Source: Stutzerimonas kunmingensis
Lineage (GTDB): Bacteria; Pseudomonadota; Gammaproteobacteria; Pseudomonadales; Pseudomonadaceae
Assembly: GCF_002929225.1 (NCBI RefSeq)
Contig: NZ_PISM01000022.1
Coordinates: forward strand, 372,001-436,000
Direction of reading: 5' to 3'
Length of the DNA stretch: 64,000 nucleotides
The translations under genes were made by a program, and so were the position numbers. The notes beneath the pieces are model-generated. The model ran no database searches and was not told the DNA's origin. It saw only the letters and a program-made list of their open reading frames with translations. Positions 19,002 to 27,887 of the stretch are shown here, one piece after another (position 1 is the first letter of the stretch; each line of letters opens with the position of its first letter).

Positions 19002-20381
19002 TCAGAGGACGCGGACCTTTAGCGAGCGGCCCTTGATCTTACCTTCGTTCAAACGCTTGAGCGCCTGCTTGACGACGCCACGCTCGACAGCCACGAATGC
19101 CTGGAAATCGAAGATGGCGATCTTGCCCACCTGGGTGCCGGGAATGCCGGCATCGCCGGTCAGCGCCCCAAGAATGTCGCCCGGGCGCAGCTTGTCCTTG
19201 CGGCCCGCTCCAATGCACAGAGTCGCCATTGGTGGTTGCAATGGCGCGCCGGTCTTGGCCTTGAGCCCGTCCAGTGGCTGCCAGTTGAGCGGCGCCTGCT
19301 GCAGCTTTTCGATGGCTTGCGCGCGATGGGCTTCGGCCGGGGCGACCAGGCTCATGGCCAGGCCCTGGTTGCCGGCGCGGCCGGTCCGACCGACGCGGTG
19401 TACATGTATCTCCGGGTCGCGGGCCAGCTCGACGTTGATCACCATGTCCAGCGCATCGATATCCAGGCCGCGCGCGGCGACATCGGTCGCCACCAGCACC
19501 GAGAGGCTGCGGTTGGCGAACATCGCCAGCACTTGGTCGCGGTCACGCTGCTCCAGATCGCCATTGAGCGCCATGGCCGAGATGCCGTTGGCAATCAGGT
19601 GATCGACCAGCTCCTGGCACTGCTGCTTGGTGAAGCAGAACGCCACGCAGCTTTCCGGTCGGAAGCTGGCGAGCAGGCGCAGGACCGCATCCATGCGCTG
19701 CTCGGGGTCGATTTCGTAGAAGCGCTGTTCGATCTGTGCATCGTCATGCAGGGCTTCGGCACGCACTTGCTGCGGGTCGCGCATGAAGCTTGCGGACAGC
19801 TGCTTGATGCCGGCGGGGTAGGTGGCCGAGAACAGCAGGGTCTGCCGCTTGGCCGGTGTCTGGCCGATGATGTCGGCGATGGCGTCGTAGAAGCCCATGT
19901 CCAGCATGCGATCGGCTTCATCGAGCACCAGGGTGTTCAGCCCGTCGAGTTTCAGCGTGCCTTTCCTCAGATGTTCCTGGACCCGGCCCGGCGTGCCGAC
20001 GATGACGTGCGCGCCATGCTCCAGCGAAGCGATCTGCGGACCGATGGAGACACCGCCGCACAGCGTGAGAATCTTGATGTTGTCCGCCGCGCGCGCCAGC
20101 CGCCGCAGCTCCTTGGCGACCTGGTCGGCCAGCTCGCGCGTCGGGCACAGGACCAGCGCCTGGCAGCCGAAATAACGCGGATTGAGCGGGCCGAGCAGGG
20201 CGATGCCGAATGCGGCGGTCTTTCCACTGCCGGTCTTGGCCTGAGCGATCAGGTCGTGGCCTTTGAGCATGACCGGCAGGCTCTGCGCCTGGATCGGCGT
20301 CATCGCCGCGTAGCCGAGGGCTTCGAGGTTCGCCAGCATGGCGGCAGAAAGGGGCAGAGAAGAAAAAGCGGTACTGGGCAC
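19002..20381 (-). CDS. dbpA: ATP-dependent RNA helicase DbpA (DEAD-box)
   Basis: A 459-residue DEAD-box helicase. The Q motif region (GYAAMTPIQAQSLP), Walker A AKTGSGKT, DEAD in LVLDEADRMLDMG, SAT in LLFSATYP and HRVGRTGRAGNQG are all present. The C-terminal ~75 residues match the DbpA RNA-binding domain, which docks on 23S rRNA hairpin 92 during large-subunit assembly. The start is taken as GTG at 20381 to match DbpA length; no good Shine-Dalgarno is seen, so it could lie slightly elsewhere. Confidence 0.92.
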   Translation of the reverse strand: MPSTAFSSLPLSAAMLANLEALGYAAMTPIQAQSLPVMLKGHDLIAQAKTGSGKTAAFGIALLGPLNPRYFGCQALVLCPTRELADQVAKELRRLARAADNIKILTLCGGVSIGPQIASLEHGAHVIVGTPGRVQEHLRKGTLKLDGLNTLVLDEADRMLDMGFYDAIADIIGQTPAKRQTLLFSATYPAGIKQLSASFMRDPQQVRAEALHDDAQIEQRFYEIDPEQRMDAVLRLLASFRPESCVAFCFTKQQCQELVDHLIANGISAMALNGDLEQRDRDQVLAMFANRSLSVLVATDVAARGLDIDALDMVINVELARDPEIHVHRVGRTGRAGNQGLAMSLVAPAEAHRAQAIEKLQQAPLNWQPLDGLKAKTGAPLQPPMATLCIGAGRKDKLRPGDILGALTGDAGIPGTQVGKIAIFDFQAFVAVERGVVKQALKRLNEGKIKGRSLKVRVL

Positions 20382-20563
20382 GGGAAGAGTCTTCGGACGG
20401 GGAACGGCCTGCAGTCTATCAGGCCGACGTTGCACGCGCCGGTTGGCGGGCACCGAGATGGCTGTACGCCTGCACGGTGAAACGTTTTGCAAGACCGGCA
20501 GACGGAACCCCAAGGCATCGACCTGATCGAAATTTGTCCATTACTCGCTCCCAGGAGGTTGTT

Positions 20564-21073
20564 TTGTCTCGTGTTCTTTTCCTCGCCGGGCTGTTGGCGC
20601 TACCCGCTTTTGCCGACGAGCCCACCCTTTATGGACGTTATGAACACATCAAGGTCGCGGAGATCGGCAAGACCCTTCCCGCCAAGATGGATACCGGTGC
20701 CATGACCGCATCCCTGTCAGCGCGCGATATCGAGCAGTTCAAGCGAGATGGCGAGGACTGGGTGCGTTTCCGCCTGGCCGTCGATGGCGCGGATGACACC
20801 CTTTATGAGCAGCGCCTGCTCGGCATCAGTCGAATCAAGACGCGCGCGGAAGAGGCCGGCGATGTCGATCCCGACAGCGAGCCGCCACGGGCTGAGCGAC
20901 CAGTGATCGGCATGCAGCTGTGCATTGGCGATCGCCAGCGTGAGGTCGAGGTCAACCTCACCGACCGCAGGCACTTCAGTTACCCGTTGTTGATCGGCGC
21001 CGAGACGATTCGTGATCTCAACGCGGCGATCTATCCAACCGAGAAGTACACGGCGGGTCGCCCGACCTGCTAG
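20564..21073 (+). CDS. retropepsin-like aspartic peptidase (RimK-associated, PF05618-type), secreted
   Basis: A 169-residue protein with a signal peptide (SRVLFLAGLLALPAFA, cut before DEP) and a retropepsin-like fold. Catalytic D-T-G-A is at residues 43-46 (KMDTGAMTASLSA), followed by RPVIGMQLCIGDRQREVEV and YPLLIGAETI. This is the family often labelled ATP-dependent zinc protease. The start is TTG at 20564, supported by AGGAGG five bases upstream; the extension to 20477 would bury the signal peptide. It likely acts in the periplasm. The substrate is unknown. Confidence 0.82.
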   Translation: MSRVLFLAGLLALPAFADEPTLYGRYEHIKVAEIGKTLPAKMDTGAMTASLSARDIEQFKRDGEDWVRFRLAVDGADDTLYEQRLLGISRIKTRAEEAGDVDPDSEPPRAERPVIGMQLCIGDRQREVEVNLTDRRHFSYPLLIGAETIRDLNAAIYPTEKYTAGRPTC

Positions 21074-21809
21074 CGCGGCATTGCCAGCCCGCGACCATCC
21101 GGGCCGGACGGCATCGCCTCCGGCCCGGTCCTGGGTATTCCAGCGATCGCACCTCCTCACCTGCGGCATGAGCCACGATGCGCCATCTTCCTCCCGCTCC
21201 TGGGCTGACCGAGTACCTGCTTCATACTGGCAGCCACCCAGGCGGCGAGATCCGCTTCGGCTGTTGCCCGAACGCTGACGGTCTGGAGCGCGCCCGCCTG
21301 ATCGAAACCCTGCCCGAGAGAATGGGTTCGCAAAATAGCGCTTGCAATCCGCAGGAAATATATAAGCGATAGCTTGATTGCCGTTATTTGCGTTTTGGGG
21401 ATTGACGATAATTAAGAAGTTGAGTTGCCAATATATAAGGCTGCATCTTTATTTATTTAAATCCGGGCTTTTATTTATTTGTTATTTGATCATCTGGTGC
21501 ATATGAGCCACGTGACCGACCGGTCTCGCAAGTGCGCCAGCGATTCGTTCGACCTCGGTGCGAGTCTCCGCGTCACCCCGCCGCACCGGTCGGCGTCAAA
21601 ACCGTCTGCCGCGAAGGTTACGGCGAGCGGGCTGCACAATGGCTCTTGGCCACCCGAGACCCTCTCACCAGGGGGCTTCCAGCGACTGAATTGGTCTTCT
21701 CTTGTTGTTCGTCAGACTAAAGTCGGGGCTTTCATTCATTAACCCACCCCTGTTAAATTCAGGATGTGGGTTCCCTTCACACGCAATAAAAATAAGGCGG
21801 AGAACGTCA
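21074..21809. other. 736-base non-coding region before the symporter operon
   Basis: No convincing gene is seen. Positions 21345-21500 form an unusually AT-rich island with a TTGACG-like element near 21402 and ATATATAA near 21430, suited to a promoter. A GC-rich stretch follows (21520-21700). The last 100 bases lead into AAGGCGGAG before the DUF4212 gene. A long 5' leader for the symporter mRNA is possible, with room for regulation. Short reading frames here (21178-21372, 21479-21742) lack ribosome sites and known motifs. Confidence 0.5.
21099..21128 (+). terminator. strong GC hairpin after the retropepsin-like gene
   Basis: An exact 10-bp stem (21099-21108 with 21119-21128) with a 10-base GC-rich loop lies 26 bases after the stop. 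No T run follows, so it may be a rho-dependent or processing structure rather than a classical terminator. Confidence 0.45.
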
Positions 21810-22073
21810 ATGGCCGACAACGATAAAGAAAATGCTGCTGCGTACTGGAAGGCGAATGTTCGCCTTATCACTTGGAGCTTGGTGGTCTGGGCTCTCGTCT
21901 CATATGGTTTCGGTATCCTCCTGCGCCCGCTGGTCTCCGGCATCCCCGTCGGGGGCACGGACCTAGGCTTCTGGTTCGCTCAACAGGGTTCGATCATCAC
22001 GTTCATTTTGATCATCTTCCACTACGCGTGGCGGCTGAACAAACTGGACAAGGAATTCGGGGTTGAGGAGTAA
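21810..22073 (+). CDS. DUF4212 small subunit of sodium:solute symporter
   Basis: An 87-residue membrane protein with two hydrophobic segments (about 17-40 and 53-72), the block YWKANVRLI near the start and YAWRLNKLDKEFGV at the end. This is the DUF4212 family, which almost always precedes an SSS-family symporter of the VC_2705 subgroup. Five bases separate its stop from that symporter gene. It probably forms a two-component transporter with it. Confidence 0.9.
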   Translation: MADNDKENAAAYWKANVRLITWSLVVWALVSYGFGILLRPLVSGIPVGGTDLGFWFAQQGSIITFILIIFHYAWRLNKLDKEFGVEE

Positions 22074-22078
22074 CCACA

Positions 22079-23848
22079 ATGAGCCAATATTGGATCAACA
22101 TGATGTTCGTGGGCGCCTCGTTCCTGCTTTATATCGGGATCGCGGTCTGGGCTCGCGCCGGGTCAACTAAAGAGTTCTATGTCGCTGGTGGTGGTGTTCA
22201 TCCGGTCACCAACGGCATGGCAACGGCGGCAGACTGGATGTCTGCAGCTTCCTTCATTTCCATGGCGGGTCTGATCGCCTCCGGTGGTTATGCCACTTCC
22301 GTCTACCTGATGGGCTGGACCGGTGGCTACGTGCTGCTGGCCATGCTGCTGGCGCCCTACCTGCGCAAGTTCGGCAAGTTCACTGTGCCGGACTTCATCG
22401 GTGACCGTTTCTACAGCCGTGGCGCTCGCCTGGTAGCTGTCGTCTGCCTCATCCTCATCTCCGTTACCTACGTAATCGGTCAGATGGCTGGTGCTGGCGT
22501 GGCGTTCTCCCGCTTCCTGGAAGTGAGTAACTCCGCTGGTATCTGGATTGCTGCTGCCATCGTGTTCGCCTACGCGGTATTCGGCGGCATGAAGGGCATC
22601 ACCTACACCCAGGTGGCGCAGTACGTGGTTCTGATCATCGCCTACACCATTCCGGCCGTGTTCATTGCCATGCAGCTGACTGGCAACCCGATCCCGATGT
22701 TCGGCATGTTCAGCACTCATACCGAGTCCGGTCTGCCGCTGCTCGAAAAATTGAACCAGGTGGTTACTGACCTCGGTTTCACTGCGTATACCGCTGACGT
22801 CGACAACAAGCTGAACATGTTCCTGTTCACCCTGTCGCTGATGATTGGTACCGCTGGTCTGCCGCACGTAATCATTCGCTTCTTCACCGTACCGAAGGTA
22901 GCTGATGCCCGCTGGTCCGCTGGCTGGACCCTGGTCTTCATCGCCCTGCTGTACCTCACCGCCCCGGCGGTTGGCTCGATGGCGCGTTTGAACTTGGTGA
23001 ACACCATCTATCCGGAAGGCCCGGCTGCCGAAGCGATCCGCTACGAAGATCGTCCTGAGTGGGTGCAGACCTGGGAGCGTACCGGTCTGATCAAGTGGGA
23101 AGACAAGAACGCCGACGGTCGTGTGCAGATGTACAACGACGCCAACGCCGCCTTTACTCCGACCGCTACTGAGCGTGGCTGGACCGGCAACGAGCTGACC
23201 GTGAACAATGACATCATCGTTCTGGCCAACCCGGAAATCGCCAACCTGCCGAGCTGGGTCATCGGTCTGATCGCTGCGGGTGCTATCGCTGCTGCGCTCT
23301 CGACTGCTGCGGGTCTGCTGCTGGCGATTTCGTCTGCCATCAGTCATGACCTGATCAAGACACTCATCAATCCGAAGATCAGCGAGAAGAACGAAATGCT
23401 GGCCGCTCGTCTGTCCATGACGGCAGCGATTCTGCTGGCAACCTGGCTGGGTCTGAATCCACCGGGCTTCGCCGCGCAGGTGGTGGCACTGGCGTTCGGT
23501 CTTGCGGCAGCGAGCCTGTTCCCGGCACTGATGATGGGTATCTTCTCCAAGCGCGTGAACAGCAAGGGTGCTGTTGCGGGGATGTTGGTTGGTGTGATCT
23601 CCACCGCCGTGTACATCTTCCTGTACCTGGGCTGGTTCTTCATCCCTGGCACTGCAAGCATCCCGAACACGCCTGATCAGTGGTGGATGGGCATCTCCCC
23701 GCAGGCCTTCGGTGCCGTGGGTGCCGTGCTGAACTTCGCTGTTGCCTATGCTGTTTCGATGGCTACCGAAGCTCCGCCGCAGGAGATTCAGGATCTGGTC
23801 GAGAGCGTTCGTACCCCGAAGGGTGCTGGCGTTGCACTTGATCACTAA
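22079..23848 (+). CDS. sodium:solute symporter, VC_2705 subfamily (ActP-related)
   Basis: A 589-residue SSS-family transporter with about 13 membrane segments. Marks are TKEFYVAGGGVHPVTNGMAT near the start, WMSAASFISMAGLIASGGY, YLRKFGKFTVPDFIGDRFY and AAALSTAAGLLLAISSAISH. A hydrophilic insert around residues 315-375 is typical of this subgroup. Relatives take up small carboxylates such as acetate or lactate with sodium; the substrate here is not shown by sequence. It is co-transcribed with the DUF4212 gene and ends at a strong terminator. Confidence 0.92.
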   Translation: MSQYWINMMFVGASFLLYIGIAVWARAGSTKEFYVAGGGVHPVTNGMATAADWMSAASFISMAGLIASGGYATSVYLMGWTGGYVLLAMLLAPYLRKFGKFTVPDFIGDRFYSRGARLVAVVCLILISVTYVIGQMAGAGVAFSRFLEVSNSAGIWIAAAIVFAYAVFGGMKGITYTQVAQYVVLIIAYTIPAVFIAMQLTGNPIPMFGMFSTHTESGLPLLEKLNQVVTDLGFTAYTADVDNKLNMFLFTLSLMIGTAGLPHVIIRFFTVPKVADARWSAGWTLVFIALLYLTAPAVGSMARLNLVNTIYPEGPAAEAIRYEDRPEWVQTWERTGLIKWEDKNADGRVQMYNDANAAFTPTATERGWTGNELTVNNDIIVLANPEIANLPSWVIGLIAAGAIAAALSTAAGLLLAISSAISHDLIKTLINPKISEKNEMLAARLSMTAAILLATWLGLNPPGFAAQVVALAFGLAAASLFPALMMGIFSKRVNSKGAVAGMLVGVISTAVYIFLYLGWFFIPGTASIPNTPDQWWMGISPQAFGAVGAVLNFAVAYAVSMATEAPPQEIQDLVESVRTPKGAGVALDH

Positions 23849-23901
23849 CTGATAATGCAGCCGGACGTCAGACCTGCTCTGACACAAGGTTGAGGTAGAA
23901 G

Positions 23902-23932
23902 TCGGGCTTCCATATGGAAGCCCGATTTTTTT
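23902..23932 (+). terminator. rho-independent terminator of the symporter operon
   Basis: A perfect 24-base palindrome (23902-23925) followed by seven T. It ends the DUF4212-symporter transcript just before the next small gene. Confidence 0.92.
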
Positions 23933-23946
23933 AGGGGGAGTTGTAT

Positions 23947-24465
23947 ATGTTCTGGCATTTAATCGCGGCAATCGTCGCAGGTGTGGCGGGAGCCGGTATC
24001 GGCCTGCTGTTGCGCTCACTGACGCGTAAGCGACTGCCGAAATGGATCATTCCCGTCTGCGCCGGTCTGGGCATGCTGAGTTACACCATCCATTACGAGT
24101 ACACCTGGTTCGAAACCAAGCAAGCACGTCTGCCGGAAGGATCGCTGGTGGTCATGAGCGAAGAGGGCGAAATGCTCTGGCGCCCGTGGACGATGATCTA
24201 TCCGATGCCGCTGGCCTATACGGTGCTGGACGGCGCGAACGCTCAGGTGCAGGACACCGAACAGGGCCGTCTCGGCCGCTTCGTGCTGTACCGTTTCGAG
24301 AAGCAACACCTGACGTCGATCGTGAAGAGCGCCAGCTATCAGCTGATCTGCACCGAGCGGGCGATGTTCAGACTGAATGAAGCCGGCCAGGCGAAGATCG
24401 AAACGCTTACCGAGCTGGAAGCCGATTCACCGCTTTATCAGGCTATTTGCGAGGCCGGGCGTTAA
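23947..24465 (+). CDS. conserved membrane-anchored hypothetical protein
   Basis: A 172-residue protein with two N-terminal hydrophobic stretches (about 1-20 and 34-46) and a soluble, strand-rich remainder. No known domain is recognised. GGGGGAG six bases before ATG 23947 fixes the start and overlaps the tail of the symporter terminator. Position between the symporter and the exonuclease/DUF294 pair suggests it belongs to this conserved cluster; function unknown. Confidence 0.75.
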   Translation: MFWHLIAAIVAGVAGAGIGLLLRSLTRKRLPKWIIPVCAGLGMLSYTIHYEYTWFETKQARLPEGSLVVMSEEGEMLWRPWTMIYPMPLAYTVLDGANAQVQDTEQGRLGRFVLYRFEKQHLTSIVKSASYQLICTERAMFRLNEAGQAKIETLTELEADSPLYQAICEAGR

Positions 24466-24659
24466 CCGAACGCCTACGAGCTGCGGGTTCCGCGCATCAG
24501 CATTATCTGATGCGCGCCGCGAAGAGGAATTGATCGGTTCCGCAATGGGACCGAGTGGCCGGCATATGCGTCTGGCAACCAGCCCGGTAGACGATGCTCC
24601 GTTCTGTCGCGAGCAGCCGTCGGCATATCACCCACGCAGTGAACTGCCACCCAGCGCGT

Positions 24660-25367
24660 TCAGATCGAGTTGAAGGCCGCCTTGCGCGCGCGCTGCCAGC
24701 AGCGCAGCCGCTGAGCCAGCTCGTCTAAGCTGGTCAGACCCACGCGTTGTGCGCGATTCATCAGGATCAGAGCGATTTCCGCGGTGGCCATGGCATCGGC
24801 GGAGGCGTTGTGCCGCTGAGGGATATGTATGTTGAAGTAGTCGAGCCAGTGATCCAGCCCGCCGCGATGGATCATCGCCTCGGGAAACAGCATGGGCGCC
24901 AGGTCGGCCACATCGAGGAAGGTGTGTTCCAGCGAGTAGCCCAGTTCGTTCTTCAACGCGCGACCTAGCATGCGCTGATCAAAGGGCGCGTGAAAGGCGA
25001 GGATGACGCTGCCCGCGGCGAACTCCATGAAACTGAGCAGCGCTTCGGACGGTGGCAAGCCGTTGGCCAGCTCGCTCGGGGCGATCCCGTGGATCAGCAC
25101 GCTTTCAGTGACCTTGACCTGACGGCAGAGGGTGCATTCGAACTGCTGGGAATAGTCGATGGCGCCGTCTTCGATGACCACTGCGCCGATGGCGATGACC
25201 AGGTCGCGCTTGAGGTGCAGCCCGGTGGTTTCCAGATCCAGCACCACCAGACGCTGCTGCCGCAACGGGACCGCCTGTGGCGGCAGCGGGCGCGCCAGCT
25301 CGGCAACACGTTGCTGCTGCTCGGGAGGCAGCTTCGGACCGCGGGGGTTGAACCAGAACATACTCAT
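24660..25367 (-). CDS. DnaQ-like 3'-5' exonuclease (DEDDh)
   Basis: A 235-residue exonuclease-fold protein. ExoI is VVLDLETTG with D44 and E46, ExoII AFHAPFDQRML, ExoIII HNASADAMATAEIAL with the H and D of the DEDDh type. It resembles the polymerase III epsilon subunit but has an N-terminal extension of about 38 residues and sits outside replication genes. Its ATG overlaps the stop of the DUF294 gene (ATGA, 25364-25367), so the two are coupled. Its target nucleic acid is unknown. Confidence 0.9.
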   Translation of the reverse strand: MSMFWFNPRGPKLPPEQQQRVAELARPLPPQAVPLRQQRLVVLDLETTGLHLKRDLVIAIGAVVIEDGAIDYSQQFECTLCRQVKVTESVLIHGIAPSELANGLPPSEALLSFMEFAAGSVILAFHAPFDQRMLGRALKNELGYSLEHTFLDVADLAPMLFPEAMIHRGGLDHWLDYFNIHIPQRHNASADAMATAEIALILMNRAQRVGLTSLDELAQRLRCWQRARKAAFNSI

Positions 25368-27286
25368 AGTTGATAGCGCACCGCGAGACTGGCCTGTAAC
25401 CGCTGGGCCTGGCGGAAGGACTCCCGGAGGATTCGGCGGTCCAGCACGTTGAGAGTATCCGGATCCAGGCGGTTGGAATAGGGCAGTCCATCGCGTGCCT
25501 GCTGTTGGTGGTGCTGCATGCGTGTCTGCTGGATGAAATGGTAGGCCTCTTCATAGGCCGCGCCATCCTTCGCTTCGATGACGCCTTTCTCCACCAGCTT
25601 GCGCAGCCGCTCGAGGGTGTTGCAGGTGCCGATGTCGTTGCTCAGTGCAAGCAGGCGGGCGCCATCGACGAAGGGTGTCAGGCCCTGCACCTTGAGGTCG
25701 AGCGTGTCTTTGCCTTCGCCCTTGCGCGCCACGACGAAATCACGGAAGCGGCCCACCGGCGGGCGATGACGCAAGGCGTTTTCGGCCATCATGCGCTGGA
25801 ACAGGCGGTTGTCGTTGATTTCCTCGAGCAGGTCGCGGCGCAGCTGTTCGCAGCCTTCCGAAGGCCCCCAGATGCTGCGCAGATCGAAATAGATGGTGCT
25901 GCCGAGCAGATTTTCCGGCGTTGCCTCGCGCACGAAGGAGCTGAAGCGGCGGCTCCATTCCTGGCGCGACAGGCACAGCTGCGGGTTGCTGGCCATGATG
26001 TTGCCTTTGCACAGCGTGAAACCGCAGGTGTCTAGGTCACGGTTGATGTGTTCGGCGAGCGGCAGCAGACGACCGCGGATATGCGCGGCCTCCGCGGCGT
26101 CGGCGGCCTCGAAGAGGATGCCGTTGTCCTGGTCGGTGTACAGGGTCTGCTCCTGGCGGCCTTCGCTGCCGAAACACAGCCAGGTGAAGGGCACGCCCGG
26201 ATCGCCAATGTGCTGGATGGCCAGCTCGATCACCCGGCATACGGTGTGATCATTGAGCAGCGTGACGATATGGGTGATCTGGGTCGACGAGGCGCCGTGG
26301 GCGAGCATGTTGTCGACCAGTTGCTTGATGCGATCGCGGATGACCACCAGCGCATCGACGCGATCGGCGTGACGGATGGTCTGCGCCAGGTGCACCAGAT
26401 CCACGCGCTGCAGGGAAAACAGGTCGCGCTCGGAAATTACGCCACGCAGCAGGCCATTCTCCACCACGCAAACATGGGCGATGTGCCGTTCGGTCATGGC
26501 GATCGCCGCGTCGAAGGCTGTGGCGTCCGGCGGCAGGTAGAACGGATCGTGCGTCATGAACTGGGAGATCGGCTGGCTCAGGTCGGTGGTGCCGGTACCG
26601 ATTACCCGTCGCAGATCGCGCAGTGTGAAGATGCCTTGCGGGTGCAAAGCTTCATCGACGATGACGATGCTGCCGACATTGCTCTCCTGCATCATCGCGA
26701 CCGCCTCGTTGATCGGCTTGGACGGTAGGCAGGACACCGGGTGGTGAAGCGCCAGCTCGCCGATGCTTGTTTCGAGCGAGTACTGCTCGCCGAGGTTTTC
26801 CACCGCGCGCATCTGCGCCTGCTGGTTGACCAGATCGAGCAGGCTGCTGACGCCGCGCATGGCGAAATCACGGAACACCGGAGACTTGGACACCAGTTGG
26901 ACGAAGGCGGGCTTGCCGAGCAGGAAGCAGAAGGTGTCTTCGGCGGCCAGATGCGCGGTGCGGGTCGCTCGTTCGCCCATGAGCGCGGCCATCGGGAAGC
27001 ATTCGCCCACGATGACCTCGAAGGTGGTGTCGGTGCCGCGCTTGGCGGTATGCGGGCGCTGACCATGCACGCGGCCCTGCTTGACGATATAAAACTGCTG
27101 CACCACGCCGTCTTCGGGGGAAATGATGCAATCGCCTTCGGCATAGAAGCGCAGCGCACAGTTCTCCACCAGGTAGGCCAGGTGGGCCGGCTCCATCTGG
27201 TTGAACGGAGCGTACTTGCGCAGAAACTCCATGGTGCCGTGGATGTTCTGCAGTACAGCCGTCTTCCCAGCGTCGGGTGTGCTCAT
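25364..27286 (-). CDS. cyclic-nucleotide-binding / tandem CBS / DUF294 nucleotidyltransferase-like protein
   Basis: A 640-residue soluble signalling protein. Residues ~20-140 form a cNMP-binding fold (YAEGDCIISPEDGVVQQFYI). Residues ~170-290 hold a CBS pair, with EAVAMMQESNVGSIVIVDE in the first repeat and AIAMTERHIAHVCVVENG in the second. The GlnD-like DUF294 domain has GSEGRQEQTLYTDQDNG, and a DUF294 C-terminal domain follows. The family is repeatedly found near VC_2705-type symporters together with a DnaQ-like exonuclease, as here. It may sense energy nucleotides and modify a partner; this is an inference. MSTPDAGK is chosen as the start because GGAAGCC precedes it. Confidence 0.9.
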   Translation of the reverse strand: MSTPDAGKTAVLQNIHGTMEFLRKYAPFNQMEPAHLAYLVENCALRFYAEGDCIISPEDGVVQQFYIVKQGRVHGQRPHTAKRGTDTTFEVIVGECFPMAALMGERATRTAHLAAEDTFCFLLGKPAFVQLVSKSPVFRDFAMRGVSSLLDLVNQQAQMRAVENLGEQYSLETSIGELALHHPVSCLPSKPINEAVAMMQESNVGSIVIVDEALHPQGIFTLRDLRRVIGTGTTDLSQPISQFMTHDPFYLPPDATAFDAAIAMTERHIAHVCVVENGLLRGVISERDLFSLQRVDLVHLAQTIRHADRVDALVVIRDRIKQLVDNMLAHGASSTQITHIVTLLNDHTVCRVIELAIQHIGDPGVPFTWLCFGSEGRQEQTLYTDQDNGILFEAADAAEAAHIRGRLLPLAEHINRDLDTCGFTLCKGNIMASNPQLCLSRQEWSRRFSSFVREATPENLLGSTIYFDLRSIWGPSEGCEQLRRDLLEEINDNRLFQRMMAENALRHRPPVGRFRDFVVARKGEGKDTLDLKVQGLTPFVDGARLLALSNDIGTCNTLERLRKLVEKGVIEAKDGAAYEEAYHFIQQTRMQHHQQQARDGLPYSNRLDPDTLNVLDRRILRESFRQAQRLQASLAVRYQL

Positions 27287-27425
27287 GGTTGGCTTCCATT
27301 TTTTGTTAATGGTGGGCTGCAGGTCAGTCGGACCCAATTGGACGTAAGTCTAGTCAGCTCAAGGGGCGGGGGAGCTGATCAGGGTCAGCCTCATGTTTCG
27401 CGCTGTTGCGGTGAAACGCGGGCAT

Positions 27426-27451
27426 GAAAAAGCCGGCCACCGGGGCCGGCT
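27426..27451 (-). terminator. rho-independent terminator (minus strand) after the phosphate-binding-like gene
   Basis: An 8-bp GC stem (27431-27438 with 27444-27451) followed on the minus strand by a short T run (plus-strand A at 27427-27430). It lies 20 bases past the stop of the gene ending at 27472. Confidence 0.75.
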
Positions 27452-27471
27452 CCTTTGCTTCGTCATCGAGC

Positions 27472-27876
27472 TCAGGGCAGGGTGAACAGGACCTTGACCG
27501 AGTCATTGACGGCCGCGCTGTCGACGTAGCCGATGGCATCGGCTTCGGCCGCGACCCTGGCCACTACTGCGGCGTCATCGGCGACGCTCGGCAGCGGTTG
27601 GCCCTTGCCGGTGAAGATCAGGCCCGACCAATAGGACTTGAGCTGTGACTCGTTCTTGCTGGTCACACCGGCATAGAAGGCTTCCTTGGCCGGGTTCCAG
27701 TCCGCCTGGTCGACGCCCTTCAAGGACTTGTCCTTGCCCAGGAAGATGTTGGCGACCTCGGACTGTGACGGTGCCTTGGCTGCGCCGGGATTGACGATCA
27801 CGGCGACCTCGGCCTGAGCCAGCGAAGCCAGGCCGAACAGCGCGGCAGCGCCGAGGATGCGAATGGATGCTTTCAT
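27472..27876 (-). CDS. small PstS-like periplasmic phosphate-binding-type protein
   Basis: A 134-residue secreted protein: signal peptide MKASIRILGAAALFGLASLA with QA as its cut, then AEVAVIVNPGAAKAPSQSEV, ANIFLGKDKSLKG and a C-terminal DAIGYVDSAAVNDSVKVLF. These blocks match the PstS-like group of short periplasmic proteins, which is less than half the length of true PstS. GAGGAG precedes the start. It follows the porin (pseudo)gene by 11 bases in one transcription unit. It may assist porin or sensor function; no ABC transporter genes are nearby. Confidence 0.8.
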   Translation of the reverse strand: MKASIRILGAAALFGLASLAQAEVAVIVNPGAAKAPSQSEVANIFLGKDKSLKGVDQADWNPAKEAFYAGVTSKNESQLKSYWSGLIFTGKGQPLPSVADDAAVVARVAAEADAIGYVDSAAVNDSVKVLFTLP

Positions 27877-27887
27877 CGGGACGCTCC

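Noticed and set aside
21178..21372. 64-codon frame after the retropepsin-like gene
   Set aside because: Starts with no Shine-Dalgarno, no recognised family, and runs into the AT-rich promoter island.
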